From Yeguia hominis (GTDB lineage: Bacteria > Bacillota > Clostridia > Oscillospirales > Acutalibacteraceae), in NCBI RefSeq assembly GCF_014384705.1, contig NZ_JACRSN010000006.1, positions 62,001 to 126,000 on the forward strand: a stretch of 64,000 nt of DNA, in the 5' to 3' direction. A model generated the notes under the pieces. That model was given only the letters and a program-made list of their open reading frames with translations. It had not been told where the DNA came from and searched no databases. Positions 1 to 8,298 of this stretch are shown one piece after another. Numbering within the stretch: position 1 is the first letter of the stretch; each line of letters starts with the position of its first letter. Both the position numbers and the translations under genes were made by a program.

Positions 1-353
1 AACTTTTCAGAGCGGTAAATCAGAAATCCGCGGAACGGACGAGGTGTCCTCTCGCGTCCAGCGCGCCACGGAACGGAAAAGAGTTCCGGCGCGATGAAAG
101 GCACTTCGTGCCCGCGATGAAACACGCTTCGCGTGCTCCCGCGTCCAGTGCATTTTCAGAGCAATGCAAACTTCTATGCGACGGCGAGTAAAAATTAGCC
201 GCGGAACGGCAGGCACGTCCTCTCGCGTCCAGCGCGTGTATAGAACGGAGAAAATCTCCGGCGCGATAAAACACACTGCGTGTGCGCGGTGAAAGGCACT
301 TCGTGCCCGCGATGAAAGACACTTCGTGCCTGCGACGAGACACACTCTGTGTG
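1..353 (-). repeat. Modular intergenic repeat block R1
   Basis: Left edge of the window. On the minus strand it reads as mini-hairpin modules (for example GGCAC-GAA-GTGCC and CACGC-GAA-GCGTG, each followed by a TTTCATCGCG-like tail) alternating with spacer cassettes ending in GGACGCGAGAGG and CCGTTCCGCGG. Six hairpin modules can be counted. The last one, CACAC-AGA-GTGTG, begins at the stop codon of the neighbouring lipoprotein gene. ORFs over this stretch are repeat artefacts. Confidence 0.85.
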
Positions 354-1751
354 TTAGGCTGCGGGGACCTCCCAGGGCAGATAATATCCCTCCTGCACGC
401 TGTACCCCTGTTCGTCGAAGAACGATTCGCCGAACAGCGCGTAGGCGTCGTCCTCGCCGGTATCGCCCCAGGTCACATCCACCCAGCAGGTTCCGCTCTC
501 AAGGTGCACCAGATTCCAGGCGTGCAGGCCGTTCGGAACATCGCCCACCACGACCCAGCACGGAATATCCATCTGGTCGCACAAGAGCCGAAACGCATAC
601 GCGTATCCCGCGCAAACGGTTTCGCCCTCGATAAGCGCGCCGTATGCGCTATAGCGCAAGGTATCTGCTTCTGTAAAGGCTTCCTCTGCCCCCACCCGCC
701 CGGCAAGCACATCATCATACTCGACATTCTCGCAGAGATAATCAAAAATGGCCTGGCAAAGCGCTTCCTCGTCTGCATCTGCTCCGGCAGTCTCCTGAAT
801 TTCGATACAGGCCTCATTGACTGCACCGCGCAGTTCCGCTTCGTACGGCGCCATATCCTCTGCGTACAGAGATTTCGATTCGCTGCCGAACTTCACAATC
901 AGATCGCCGGGAAACGCCGACGGGTCCGGATAATACTCTGTCGTCGTTGCCTCGACTGGCAAAAGCCTGCCCGGCGTATTTTGATAGGCCGCGCAAAGTG
1001 CAGCATCGATTTCCTCCGGAGACGTGTCCAGAATCCGCAGCCAGAGGTTCGACGCGCCGCCTTCCCACGCGCTGCAAATTTCCTTGACAACCTCATCAGG
1101 GTTGTGCGCAACCGCCATCTCCGCGACCTTTACGTCGCGGTCATGGTAGAAAAGCCATACCGCCAGTTCCATGCAGTCGCCGTAGTCCGATGTCGTGTAC
1201 TCGATGGAATTCAGCGAATAAGCGCCCTCCGGCGTCTCCTGCATGGCGTCAAGCGCCGCCTGTTCGGCCGCTTTCGCATCCGTTCCCGCCGGAAAAAGCA
1301 GCACGCCGCTTTGCACGTCCGCCGCAATCAGGTCAGCCATCCATGCACACACTGCCTCTTTGGAAAATTCCGTCGTGTTCGGCGTTCCGTCCGCAGAGAG
1401 TACCAGCGAACGCTGCGGCGCATCCGTCTGGTAGCGGATCGTAAAGGTCACATGCTGTGAACACCAGCCGCCGGTACGCATCCAGCTGACCTCCGAGATG
1501 TACCGTCCGATTGCATACTGTTCTTCCATCAGGCGGTCGATGTCCTCGCTAAATTTCGTATCGATGTCCTCTGTCAGCTCCAGTACCAGAGACACTTCTT
1601 CTGACTGCACGCTGATCGCCGCCGCCAGCGTCTTTTCCAGCAGCTCCGCCGAATACGGCTGTGCGTTCGGATCCCGCAGCAGCGAACAGGACGTCAGCAA
1701 TAGCAGCACCACAAGGCACAGCGCAAGTGTGCGTACGATGGATTTCTTCAT
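354..1751 (-). CDS. Transglutaminase-like lipoprotein
   Basis: A 465-residue protein. The start at 1751 is chosen because AGGAGG precedes it and it opens a lipoprotein signal peptide (MKKSIVRTLALC, hydrophobic run, then LLLTSC with the lipobox Cys near residue 22). Upstream in-frame codons have no ribosome site. The C-terminal third carries a transglutaminase-core fold with the expected triad: Cys about 380 in GETVCAGYA, His about 410 in GLHAWN, Asp about 425 in CWVDVTW. The middle part (about 30-320) is not recognised. It probably sits on the outer face of the membrane and may act as a cysteine protease or amidase on wall or surface proteins; the substrate is unknown. It lies downstream of the transketolase terminator, and its stop codon abuts repeat block R1. 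Confidence 0.8.
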   Translation of the reverse strand: MKKSIVRTLALCLVVLLLLTSCSLLRDPNAQPYSAELLEKTLAAAISVQSEEVSLVLELTEDIDTKFSEDIDRLMEEQYAIGRYISEVSWMRTGGWCSQHVTFTIRYQTDAPQRSLVLSADGTPNTTEFSKEAVCAWMADLIAADVQSGVLLFPAGTDAKAAEQAALDAMQETPEGAYSLNSIEYTTSDYGDCMELAVWLFYHDRDVKVAEMAVAHNPDEVVKEICSAWEGGASNLWLRILDTSPEEIDAALCAAYQNTPGRLLPVEATTTEYYPDPSAFPGDLIVKFGSESKSLYAEDMAPYEAELRGAVNEACIEIQETAGADADEEALCQAIFDYLCENVEYDDVLAGRVGAEEAFTEADTLRYSAYGALIEGETVCAGYAYAFRLLCDQMDIPCWVVVGDVPNGLHAWNLVHLESGTCWVDVTWGDTGEDDAYALFGESFFDEQGYSVQEGYYLPWEVPAA

Positions 1752-2037
1752 AAAAGCCCTCCTCCACATCACAGCGGTACCCGCAGCCGGCGTTTGCACG
1801 TCTTTCTTGCGGACACCGAATATCCCGATTTCAAAACCCCTCTGATTGTCTTTGCGAGTTTGGCATTCCGGGCAAACCCGCTTTGCCGGAAGCAACCCCA
1901 GACCCATATTTTCCAAAAGCGCTGCGCGCCCTGACAGAAAAATGAAATTTCCTGAGCCGGCCGCGCCTGTCTCACCGTGCCCCGGCGCCGGTTTTCAAAC
2001 GCCGGTTCTCAAGTGCTGATTTTCCAGCACGGATGAT
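1752..2037. other. Intergenic gap upstream of the lipoprotein gene
   Basis: Gap of about 290 nt between the lipoprotein start and the transketolase terminator. I see a short GTGCTG/CAGCAC inverted repeat near 2014-2031 and no convincing promoter. Confidence 0.4.
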
Positions 2038-2074
2038 AAAAAAGCCCGGGCAGTTTTGTAACACCCGCCCGAGC
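2038..2074 (-). terminator. Intrinsic terminator after transketolase genes
   Basis: On the minus strand GCTCGGGC pairs with GCCCGGGC and is followed by six T residues. It lies just past the stop codon of the C-terminal transketolase subunit. Confidence 0.75.
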
Positions 2075-2098
2075 CCGATTCATCCTATGGAATCCTGT

Positions 2099-3034
2099 TT
2101 ATTTGCGTACAATCGCCTTTTTGGCCGCAGCTGCAATGTCTTCTGCGGTCATCTGGTATTCGCCGATCAGGAACGGCAGCTTTGCGACCTGGCCGAACCG
2201 ATCCTGCATGCCGATCATCTCGACAGGCGCCGGATATTCTTTCGCCAGCGTCTCTGCAACCGCGCTGCCGAGCGCGCCGATGACATTGTGGTTGTCGCAG
2301 GTCACTGCGCAGCCGGTCTTTTTGACCGATGCCACAACGGTTTCTGCGTCGATCGGCTTGATGGTGTGGACGTTCACAACTTCTGCGCAAATGCCTTCTT
2401 CTGCAAGCAGCGCAGCCGCCTTGAGCGCCTCTGTTACCATGATGCCGCAGGCAAAGAGCGAAACGTCCTTGCCTTCGCGCAGAATGTCCGCCTTGAAGAG
2501 ATCAAAGTTGCACTTGCCCTCTTCGTAGACATCATCCTGATTTTTCCGCTTGACTCGAACGTATACCGGGCCGTCATACTCTGCGATTGCAGGAATTGCG
2601 CGTGCCAGCTCTTCGCCGTCTGCCGGCTCAAAGATCACCATGCCCGGAATGCTGCGCAGCACACCGACGTCCTCCACGCTCATGTGCGTGCCGCCGTTGA
2701 GCTCTGCGGTGATGCCGGGGTCGGTGCCGATAATCTTGACGTTGCGCTTTGCATAGGCGATCGAGATCGTGATCTGGTCGCAGATGCGGCGCGTTGCAAA
2801 CGGCGTAAAGGTGACGATAAAGGGAAGCGCGCCCGTTGCCGCCATACCAGCCGCAACAGAGGCCATGTTCTGCTCGGAGATTCCGACATCAATGCCGCGC
2901 TCCGGGAACGCCTTAAAGACCTTTTTGATGCCGTCCGCATTCGCAAGGTCCGCGTCGAGGACGACAACTTTGTCATTCTTTTCCATGAGATCGATCAGTG
3001 CCTGCGCGAGTACCGCGCGCATTTCTTTTGCCAT
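2099..3034 (-). CDS. Transketolase, C-terminal subunit
   Basis: A 311-residue half-transketolase containing the pyrimidine-binding and C-terminal domains. The GISEQNM segment near residue 52 carries the thiamine-activating Glu, and the ELNGGTHMSVEDVGVLR stretch is typical of the family. With the adjacent N-terminal subunit it should form a complete TPP-dependent transketolase of the non-oxidative pentose phosphate pathway in the cytoplasm. The two genes are 15 nt apart in the order N-half, C-half. Split transketolases of this kind are common in Clostridia and archaea. A DXP-synthase-like role is less likely from the motifs. Confidence 0.94.
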   Translation of the reverse strand: MAKEMRAVLAQALIDLMEKNDKVVVLDADLANADGIKKVFKAFPERGIDVGISEQNMASVAAGMAATGALPFIVTFTPFATRRICDQITISIAYAKRNVKIIGTDPGITAELNGGTHMSVEDVGVLRSIPGMVIFEPADGEELARAIPAIAEYDGPVYVRVKRKNQDDVYEEGKCNFDLFKADILREGKDVSLFACGIMVTEALKAAALLAEEGICAEVVNVHTIKPIDAETVVASVKKTGCAVTCDNHNVIGALGSAVAETLAKEYPAPVEMIGMQDRFGQVAKLPFLIGEYQMTAEDIAAAAKKAIVRK

Positions 3035-3049
3035 AATGCGTCCCCTCCC

Positions 3050-3874
3050 TTACTGTCCGAGCGCTTTGAGCGCTTCGTCTCTCTGCTCAGCGCTGACGCT
3101 GATGCTGTGGTTGCCCGGCGCCGCGTCGATGACGAACTGTACGCCAGCGCCTTTGATGGTATCGAGGACGATCATGTGCGGTTTGCCGCTGACCGTTTTT
3201 GCCTTTTCGATGGCATCGCCGATTGCCGCGACGTCTCCGCCGTCGATCATCTGCGTGTCAAATCCGAATGCAGACCAGCGCTCCGCCGGATTCGGGCAGG
3301 CATTGATGTCCGCAATATAGCCGTCGAGCTGGAGCTTGTTATAGTCGAGGAACAGGTAGAAATTGTCGAGCTTCCACTGTGCGGCAGCCATCGCTGCTTC
3401 CCAGACCTGGCCTTCCTGGCTCTCGCCGTCGCCGATGATGCAGTACACGTTGTAGGATTTTCCGAAAATCTTCGCAGCCTTCGCCATACCGACCGCGCAG
3501 GAGATGCCCTGTCCGAGCGAACCGGCGGTCATATCGATACCGGGTGTGCGGAGCATGTCGCAGTGACTCGGCAGCAGCGTGCCGGGCTGGTTGAGGGTGT
3601 GGAGCATTTCCACGTCAAAGTATCCGCGTTCTGCAAGCGTCGCATAGAGGCCGGGGCCGCCGTGTCCTTTCGAGAGCACAAAACGGTCGCGATCGTCCAT
3701 CTGCGGATTTTTCGGATCGATGTGCATGACATCAAAATAGAGCACTGCCAGCGCGTCGACGATCGACAGGCTGCCGCCAATGTGCCCTTGCCCGAGGTGC
3801 GCGATTTCGTCTACGGTCAGCGCGCGGATCCGACGGGCCTTCTGCATGAGGAATTCTTTCTTCTGGTTCTCCAT
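3050..3874 (-). CDS. Transketolase, N-terminal subunit
   Basis: A 274-residue TPP-binding half. The start at 3874 (MENQKKEFLMQKARRIR) is preferred over an upstream in-frame codon because GGAAGG lies about 10 nt ahead. Motifs are GHIGGSLS near the N terminus, GHGGPGLY, and GDGESQEGQVWEAA, the Mg/TPP diphosphate-binding signature. It supplies the diphosphate domain that completes the active site with the downstream C-terminal subunit. First gene of a two-gene operon; the upstream DNA is AT-rich and contains inverted repeats. Confidence 0.94.
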   Translation of the reverse strand: MENQKKEFLMQKARRIRALTVDEIAHLGQGHIGGSLSIVDALAVLYFDVMHIDPKNPQMDDRDRFVLSKGHGGPGLYATLAERGYFDVEMLHTLNQPGTLLPSHCDMLRTPGIDMTAGSLGQGISCAVGMAKAAKIFGKSYNVYCIIGDGESQEGQVWEAAMAAAQWKLDNFYLFLDYNKLQLDGYIADINACPNPAERWSAFGFDTQMIDGGDVAAIGDAIEKAKTVSGKPHMIVLDTIKGAGVQFVIDAAPGNHSISVSAEQRDEALKALGQ

Positions 3875-3907
3875 CTGCAATTTTCCTTCCCTTCCAAGCT
3901 TTTTCAC

Positions 3908-3985
3908 AAGATCACAACAGAATGGCTATATGTATGTTGAATTTAACAAATATAGTGTTACTATTAACGTGATTTATGTGATCTT
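3908..3985. promoter_or_regulatory. Inverted repeats upstream of transketolase operon
   Basis: AAGATCACA at 3908-3916 is matched by its complement TGTGATCTT at 3977-3985, and TGTTGAATTTAACA near 3937 is a near-palindrome. The region is much more AT-rich than its surroundings and should hold the operon promoter. I cannot name the regulator. Confidence 0.4.
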
Positions 3986-4200
3986 AGCAAAAATATTTTA
4001 ACACAAAAGTGCAAAAAAAACAAGAGTTTCCTGACGATTCCCGGGAAAAAAGGCTCTTTCGCGGAAATCGCCCAAAGCAAAACGCAGAAAAAAGCGCACA
4101 CATCCTGTGTGCAAAACTGCGCTGTGCGTAAAAGCATCCGCGAAATTTATGATGTGGTAATGCGCCATCCTATCTTGATTTGCAGAATGGATCCTTCTCC

Positions 4201-4388
4201 GCATTCTCCCGGCAAACCGAGCGCGGAAGCGCCGCGTCTGAAAGCCCCCCGCTTTTACAAACACCCGCCGAAAACAAGACAGCTTTGTTTTATTCTCCAC
4301 GCCTCCGGCACGCGGCCGGTGCGCATTCGCGCACCCAGGCCAATTGGGACAATTGGCCGCTTCCGCGCCCGGGCTGCCGGGAGAATGC
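4201..4388. mobile_element. MITE-like element, copy M1
   Basis: 188 bp. The left end GCATTCTCCCGGCAAACC and right end GGGCTGCCGGGAGAATGC form terminal inverted repeats, continuing inward as GCGCGGAAGCG and CGCTTCCGCGC. The interior holds a hairpin AAACAAGACAGCTTTGTTTT and a CCAATTGG-type palindrome. No ORF of note. It shares ends and interior with M3 (24110-24305), M4 (27438-27633) and truncated M2 (22723-22855). Confidence 0.75.
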
Positions 4389-4477
4389 TGCCAACCCGAA
4401 TGCAGGAAGCTAAAATCAGCCCTAGAACGGCAGAAGCGTCCGCTCGCAGCTGAACCGATTCTTTCAGGCTCAAAAAA

Positions 4478-4509
4478 CAAAAAGCCGCAGAATGGAGATC
4501 CTCTGCGGC
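4478..4509 (-). terminator. Terminator-like hairpin downstream of MATE gene
   Basis: On the minus strand GCCGCAGA pairs with TCTGCGGC and is followed by TTTTTGTTTTTT. It is about 375 nt past the MATE stop codon, so it would end a transcript that has read through repeat block R2. Confidence 0.6.
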
Positions 4510-4654
4510 CGAATGTCCTACAAAGCGGACAAAACCCTCTGATGCAAAAAACAAAAATTGCGGAATAATGAAAGATCCTTCGTGTCCGCGTCCGCGTCTA
4601 TTCTTTTGCGCCAGTTCGCCGGTAAGTAAAAAAGCCATAGAATAGCCCCCTTCC

Positions 4655-4918
4655 GGCACAAAAATCAAAAAATTGCGGAACGGAGAAAGCTCCCTCCCGC
4701 GTCTACTATGCTTCCAGAACGGAGAAAGCGACCGGCGCGACGGAACACGCTGCGCGTGCGGCGCGGTGAGAGACACTTCGTGTCCGCGTCCAGCGGGTTT
4801 TCGATTGTGCTACCGATCTGCAGACAAAGAAAGCCCTAGAACGGCAGAAGCCCCCTCCCGCGTCCACTGCACCACAGAATGAATTACCCCTCCGGCGCGG
4901 TGAGAGACACTTCGTGTC
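4655..4918 (-). repeat. Modular intergenic repeat block R2
   Basis: Minus-sense hairpin modules (GACAC-GAA-GTGTC, CACGC-GCA-GCGTG) and spacer cassettes including GATTGTGCTACCGAT and GAACGGCAG. The block overlaps the last dozen codons of the MATE gene. The sequence between 4389 and 4655 holds degenerate cassettes of the same type. Confidence 0.8.
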
Positions 4919-6245
4919 TGCGGGGCCGGACAAGCAGCAGATAATAGATCAGACAAAGCACGATCTGCACGAAGGAAGAAGCCGGCGTCGCGAGCCCGAT
5001 CTGGAACAGCGAAACGCCTGCCATCCGGCTGACCGCATAGGAGACCGGAATCCGCACGCCGAATGAACCGACGAGTCCCTGCACCATGACAAACACCGTC
5101 TTTCCGCGGCCGTTAAAATAACCGATGAAGCAAAAGAGGAAGCAGGTCAGCAGACAGTCAATCGAATACGCGCGCAAGTAGGACCATCCGGCAGCAATGA
5201 CCTCTGTTTCACGCGCAAAGAGCGAAACCAGAAAATCGCCGTGGAAGAACGAAAGATATCCCATGAGAATTCCGCAAACCAGCGAGGTCAAAACACTGTA
5301 CAACAGCGCTTTTTTCGCACGATCCGGTTTGTTCGCACCGATATTCTGCGCAACAAATGCGGACATCGACTGCATGTATGCCGAAGGAACCAGCATGATA
5401 AAACTGCAGAGTTTTCCCGCAACGCCGACGCCCGCCGAGGCAATCAGTCCGAGGGAGTTGACAATCGCCATGATGACAAGGAACGAAATGCTCACCAGAA
5501 AATCCTGCAGCGCAATGGGGATCCCAAGCCCCAGAATTCTGCGGATCGTCGCGCCGTGGAACCGCACCTGCTTTCTGGAGAACGGAAACGGCAGTCCGCG
5601 CCGGCGGATAATCACCAGCGACAGCACTACGCTGACCGCCTGTGCCAAAACCGTAGCCAGCGCAGCGCCGGCTACTCCCATCCGAAACCCGGCGACCAGC
5701 AGAAGATCCCCGGCGATATTGACCCCGCAGGCGATGGCCACCGTGATGAGCGGCATTTTGGAATCTCCAATTCCGCGGAATACGCTTCCGAGAACATTGA
5801 ATGCCACAATACAAATCATGCCCGCCGAACAGATCCGCACATAAAGCGCGGTGCCGGAAAGCGCCTCCATCGGCGCCTGCATCAGACGTGAAAACGGCTC
5901 TGCCGCAAAAATCATGACCGCAGTCATGCACACCGCCAGCACTGCAAACAGGCAAATACCGCTGCCAACAGCGTCTCCTGCCTCCTGCGGCTTTTGCTCG
6001 CCGATTTTCTGGCCGACAAGCACCGTCACGCCCATCGAGAGACCGGTAATCATGACGGTAACCAGATTCATCATCTGGCTGCCGGTGGAAACCGCGGAAA
6101 CATCTGCGGCATTTCCAAACTGTCCGACCACCAAAAGATCCACCGCGCCGTACATCGTCTGTAAAAACAGCGCCAGCAGCACCGGCAGCGCAAAGCGCAC
6201 AAGCGGCGAAAGAATTTTCCCTTCTGTAAAATTGGGGACACGCAT
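4884..6245 (-). CDS. MATE-family multidrug/Na+ antiporter
   Basis: A 453-residue integral membrane protein with about 12 hydrophobic segments and the MATE signature ALPVLLALFLQTMYGAVDLLVVGQFG near the N terminus. The start at 6245 follows AGGAGG; the longer reading frame upstream is out-of-family sequence. It probably exports cationic drugs or metabolites with Na+ or H+. Its last residues (RRHEVSLTAPEG) are encoded by a repeat module of block R2, so the natural C terminus seems to have been replaced by repeat sequence. Confidence 0.9.
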   Translation of the reverse strand: MRVPNFTEGKILSPLVRFALPVLLALFLQTMYGAVDLLVVGQFGNAADVSAVSTGSQMMNLVTVMITGLSMGVTVLVGQKIGEQKPQEAGDAVGSGICLFAVLAVCMTAVMIFAAEPFSRLMQAPMEALSGTALYVRICSAGMICIVAFNVLGSVFRGIGDSKMPLITVAIACGVNIAGDLLLVAGFRMGVAGAALATVLAQAVSVVLSLVIIRRRGLPFPFSRKQVRFHGATIRRILGLGIPIALQDFLVSISFLVIMAIVNSLGLIASAGVGVAGKLCSFIMLVPSAYMQSMSAFVAQNIGANKPDRAKKALLYSVLTSLVCGILMGYLSFFHGDFLVSLFARETEVIAAGWSYLRAYSIDCLLTCFLFCFIGYFNGRGKTVFVMVQGLVGSFGVRIPVSYAVSRMAGVSLFQIGLATPASSFVQIVLCLIYYLLLVRPRRHEVSLTAPEG

Positions 6246-6304
6246 TCGTATGAACCTCCTAAACGGAAAACAATGAAAGAAACCTAATATTAAGCGCCGA
6301 AAGA

Positions 6305-6340
6305 TAAAAAAATCCAGCGCACCGCAAGGATCCGCTGGAT
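6305..6340 (-). terminator. Intrinsic terminator of the GntR gene
   Basis: On the minus strand ATCCAGCG pairs with CGCTGGAT across a 13-nt loop and is followed by TTTTTTT. It separates the GntR gene from the MATE gene. Confidence 0.75.
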
Positions 6341-6481
6341 CAGGTTCTGGATTTTCACAAAAACAGCAGATCGGCGCATTCCGCGCAAAAAACGCAAGTG
6401 TCAACCGCTCTGTGCAGATCGAACCGCGCCGACGGTCCGACATGGACCCGGCCGCAGGTACGTCCGTAAATTCTGCCGCGG

Positions 6482-7234
6482 TTACGGTTCGCGGTAAAGC
6501 TCAATGCTGAACTTGTTCATATCGCCGCGATAGCGCGCCAGCGAATACTCCACATCCTCGTTTTGGTCGGTGGTCGCAATCGTTGTGACAAAACAGATCG
6601 GCTGGGTCTTTTTGATGCCGAGCAGCCCGGCCTCCTTGGTTGTCGGCAGCACCGCCTCAAAATTCCGGCGCACTTTATAAATCGGCAGCCCATAGAGCCG
6701 GTCAAGCGACTCGTAGAGCGAATTGACGGAAAAATCCACCTCGTAGAGCGCGCTGAACCGCTCATAGGGCAAATAGGTCTCGAGATACACCATCGGCATG
6801 TCGTCCGCATAGCGCAGCCGCTCAAGATAAATCAGCGGGCTTGCCGCCGGAAGCCCCAAAATCTGCGCCGCCGTCTCGTCGGTACGCATCTCGATACAGA
6901 TCACGCGCGTGGAGGGCTCCATGCCCTTTTCGCGCATTTCCTTATTAAAGGACTGCAGATTCTTAAAGAACCGCGCGTCAATTTTCGGATACGCCACAAA
7001 CGTCCCCTTGCCCTTCATGCGCACAAGATGGCCGTCGTTTACCAGCTCGGAAAGCGCCTGCCGTACTGTCGGACGGCTCACACCGAACATCTCGCAAAGC
7101 TCCGACTCTGTCGGGATTGCGTCCCCGGGGGAATACTCCTTCGCCTTGATTTTCGATACCAGGAACTGTTTGACCTGGTAATACAGCGGGATCGGGCTCT
7201 CTTTATCGATTAAAAACTTTCCATCCGCAGCCAT
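6482..7234 (-). CDS. GntR-family regulator with UTRA domain
   Basis: A 250-residue regulator of the HutC subfamily. Residues about 10-75 form the winged helix (YQVKQFLVSKI, SELCEMFGVSRPTVRQALSEL, GKGTFVA), and residues about 95-240 match the UTRA effector domain (SPLIYLERLRYAD, VYLETYLPYERF). The start at 7234 has GAGGAGG 6 nt ahead; the longer frame begins inside the leader. HutC-type regulators usually sense a sugar phosphate or amino acid derivative and repress nearby catabolic genes. Here the likely targets are KDPG aldolase and the divergent shikimate-dehydrogenase-like/PGI pair. Its mRNA leader carries a terminator-like hairpin. Confidence 0.9.
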   Translation of the reverse strand: MAADGKFLIDKESPIPLYYQVKQFLVSKIKAKEYSPGDAIPTESELCEMFGVSRPTVRQALSELVNDGHLVRMKGKGTFVAYPKIDARFFKNLQSFNKEMREKGMEPSTRVICIEMRTDETAAQILGLPAASPLIYLERLRYADDMPMVYLETYLPYERFSALYEVDFSVNSLYESLDRLYGLPIYKVRRNFEAVLPTTKEAGLLGIKKTQPICFVTTIATTDQNEDVEYSLARYRGDMNKFSIELYREP

Positions 7235-7258
7235 GGGATGCCTCCTCATCAGTCCGTT

Positions 7259-7296
7259 AAAAAAGGAAACCGCCTCCACGCGAAAGCGGAGGCGGT
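7259..7296 (-). terminator. Terminator hairpin inside the gntR leader
   Basis: On the minus strand ACCGCCTCC pairs perfectly with GGAGGCGGT across a 10-nt loop and is followed by TTTCCTTTTTT. It ends transcripts from KDPG aldolase, but it also lies downstream of the gntR promoter (7364-7392) and about 12 nt before the gntR ribosome site, so it could act as an attenuator. Confidence 0.75.
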
Positions 7297-7363
7297 ACAA
7301 AGATTCGATTTTCTGTTTTCAAAACCGGCGCACAACCTGATTTTGCAAACCGCCCTATTATTG

Positions 7364-7392
7364 CATTATAGCAAACACCGGGCGCACAGTCA
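7364..7392 (-). promoter_or_regulatory. Sigma-A promoter of gntR
   Basis: On the minus strand TTGACT (7392-7387), a 17-nt spacer, then TATAAT (7369-7364). The predicted leader to the start codon is about 120 nt. Confidence 0.8.
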
Positions 7393-7414
7393 AGCGATTC
7401 TTTCGGAGAAACGC

Positions 7415-8053
7415 TTAGCCGCGGACAGAATGGAAGATATCGGTCGCTTCTTTGGTCATTGCGGTGATCTTCTCGAATTCGCCGGCATCAACCAGCTTCT
7501 TGTCGACCATCCAGCTTCCGCCAACCGCAATGATCTTGTCAAACGCAAGATACTCTGCGAGGTTCGAGGCATTCACGCCGCCGGTCGGCAGAAATTTGAT
7601 GCCGCCGTACGGTGCGCTCAGCGCCTTCATCGTCTTGATGCCGCCGTACTGTCCGGCCGGGAAGAATTTGAAGGTATCGAGGCCGAGCTCCAGACCGGTG
7701 AGGATCTCAGACGGCGTCACCGTGCCGGGAAGGATCGGGATGTTCTTCTTCTGGGCATATTCAACCAGCTTGACGGAAAGGCCCGGAGAAACGATAAATT
7801 TCGCGCCGGCCTCAATCGCCATGTCAATCTGCGCACAGGTCGTTACCGTACCGGCGCCTGCCAGAACCTCCGGCAGCTCTTCACAGACCTTCTTGATGGA
7901 AGCGCAGGCTGCGTCCGAGCGGAAGGTGATCTCCATCACATCGATGCCGCCCGCAAGAAGCGCGCGTCCGAGCGGGACCGCCTGGTCTGCGCTCTTGAGG
8001 TTGATGACCGGCACAATGCCGCATGCGCTGATTCGATCCATAACACTGCTCAT
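7415..8053 (-). CDS. eda: KDPG/KHG aldolase
   Basis: A 212-residue 2-keto-3-deoxy-6-phosphogluconate / 4-hydroxy-2-oxoglutarate aldolase, a class I TIM-barrel enzyme that splits KDPG into pyruvate and glyceraldehyde 3-phosphate. Visible family motifs are GIVPVINLKS, the Glu in VMEITFRSDAA, GAGTVTTCAQ, the Schiff-base Lys in TFKFFPAG, and GGVNASNL. The start at 8053 follows AAGGAG; the upstream extension is spurious. It is transcribed from a perfect promoter divergent from the neighbouring carbohydrate genes, which fits Entner-Doudoroff or hexuronate breakdown. Confidence 0.93.
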   Translation of the reverse strand: MSSVMDRISACGIVPVINLKSADQAVPLGRALLAGGIDVMEITFRSDAACASIKKVCEELPEVLAGAGTVTTCAQIDMAIEAGAKFIVSPGLSVKLVEYAQKKNIPILPGTVTPSEILTGLELGLDTFKFFPAGQYGGIKTMKALSAPYGGIKFLPTGGVNASNLAEYLAFDKIIAVGGSWMVDKKLVDAGEFEKITAMTKEATDIFHSVRG

Positions 8054-8220
8054 GTTGACTCCTTCACGTCCCGCCGGCCGTTTCCATAATATAATATGAA
8101 ATACAGGCGTAGATCCGCACAGACGCCGGACAGGGGGCCGCGTGTTAAAACAGCCGCGCGGCAAGCTGAATTTTACAAAGTTTTAGAAATTTCGGTTTGC
8201 ACTTCGTTTTTCCGTATTTT

Positions 8221-8249
8221 ATTATAGCATCCGCATGATGCAATGTCAA
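8221..8249 (-). promoter_or_regulatory. Sigma-A promoter of eda
   Basis: On the minus strand TTGACA (8249-8244), a 17-nt spacer, TATAAT (8226-8221). A consensus match, divergent from the promoter at 8270. Confidence 0.85.
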
Positions 8250-8257
8250 TGAAAATT

Positions 8258-8267
8258 TGTAATTACA
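8258..8267. promoter_or_regulatory. Palindrome between divergent promoters (possible operator)
   Basis: TGTAATTACA is a perfect palindrome centred between the two -35 boxes. A repressor here could control both transcripts; the nearby HutC-type regulator is the obvious candidate, but this is inference. Confidence 0.45.
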
Positions 8268-8269
8268 TC

Positions 8270-8298
8270 TTGACATCATAATGCTTTGACCTTATAAT
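8270..8298 (+). promoter_or_regulatory. Sigma-A promoter of the shikimate-dehydrogenase-like/PGI operon
   Basis: TTGACA, a 17-nt spacer, TATAAT. The leader to the start codon at 8460 is about 155 nt and contains a GCCGG/CCGGC hairpin near 8349-8370. Confidence 0.85.

Noticed and set aside
282..1460. Long plus-strand frame over the lipoprotein gene
   Set aside because: Antisense shadow of the transglutaminase-like gene; no ribosome site, no recognisable domain.
2033..3940. 635-residue plus-strand frame over the transketolase genes
   Set aside because: Antisense to two confidently identified genes and without family features.
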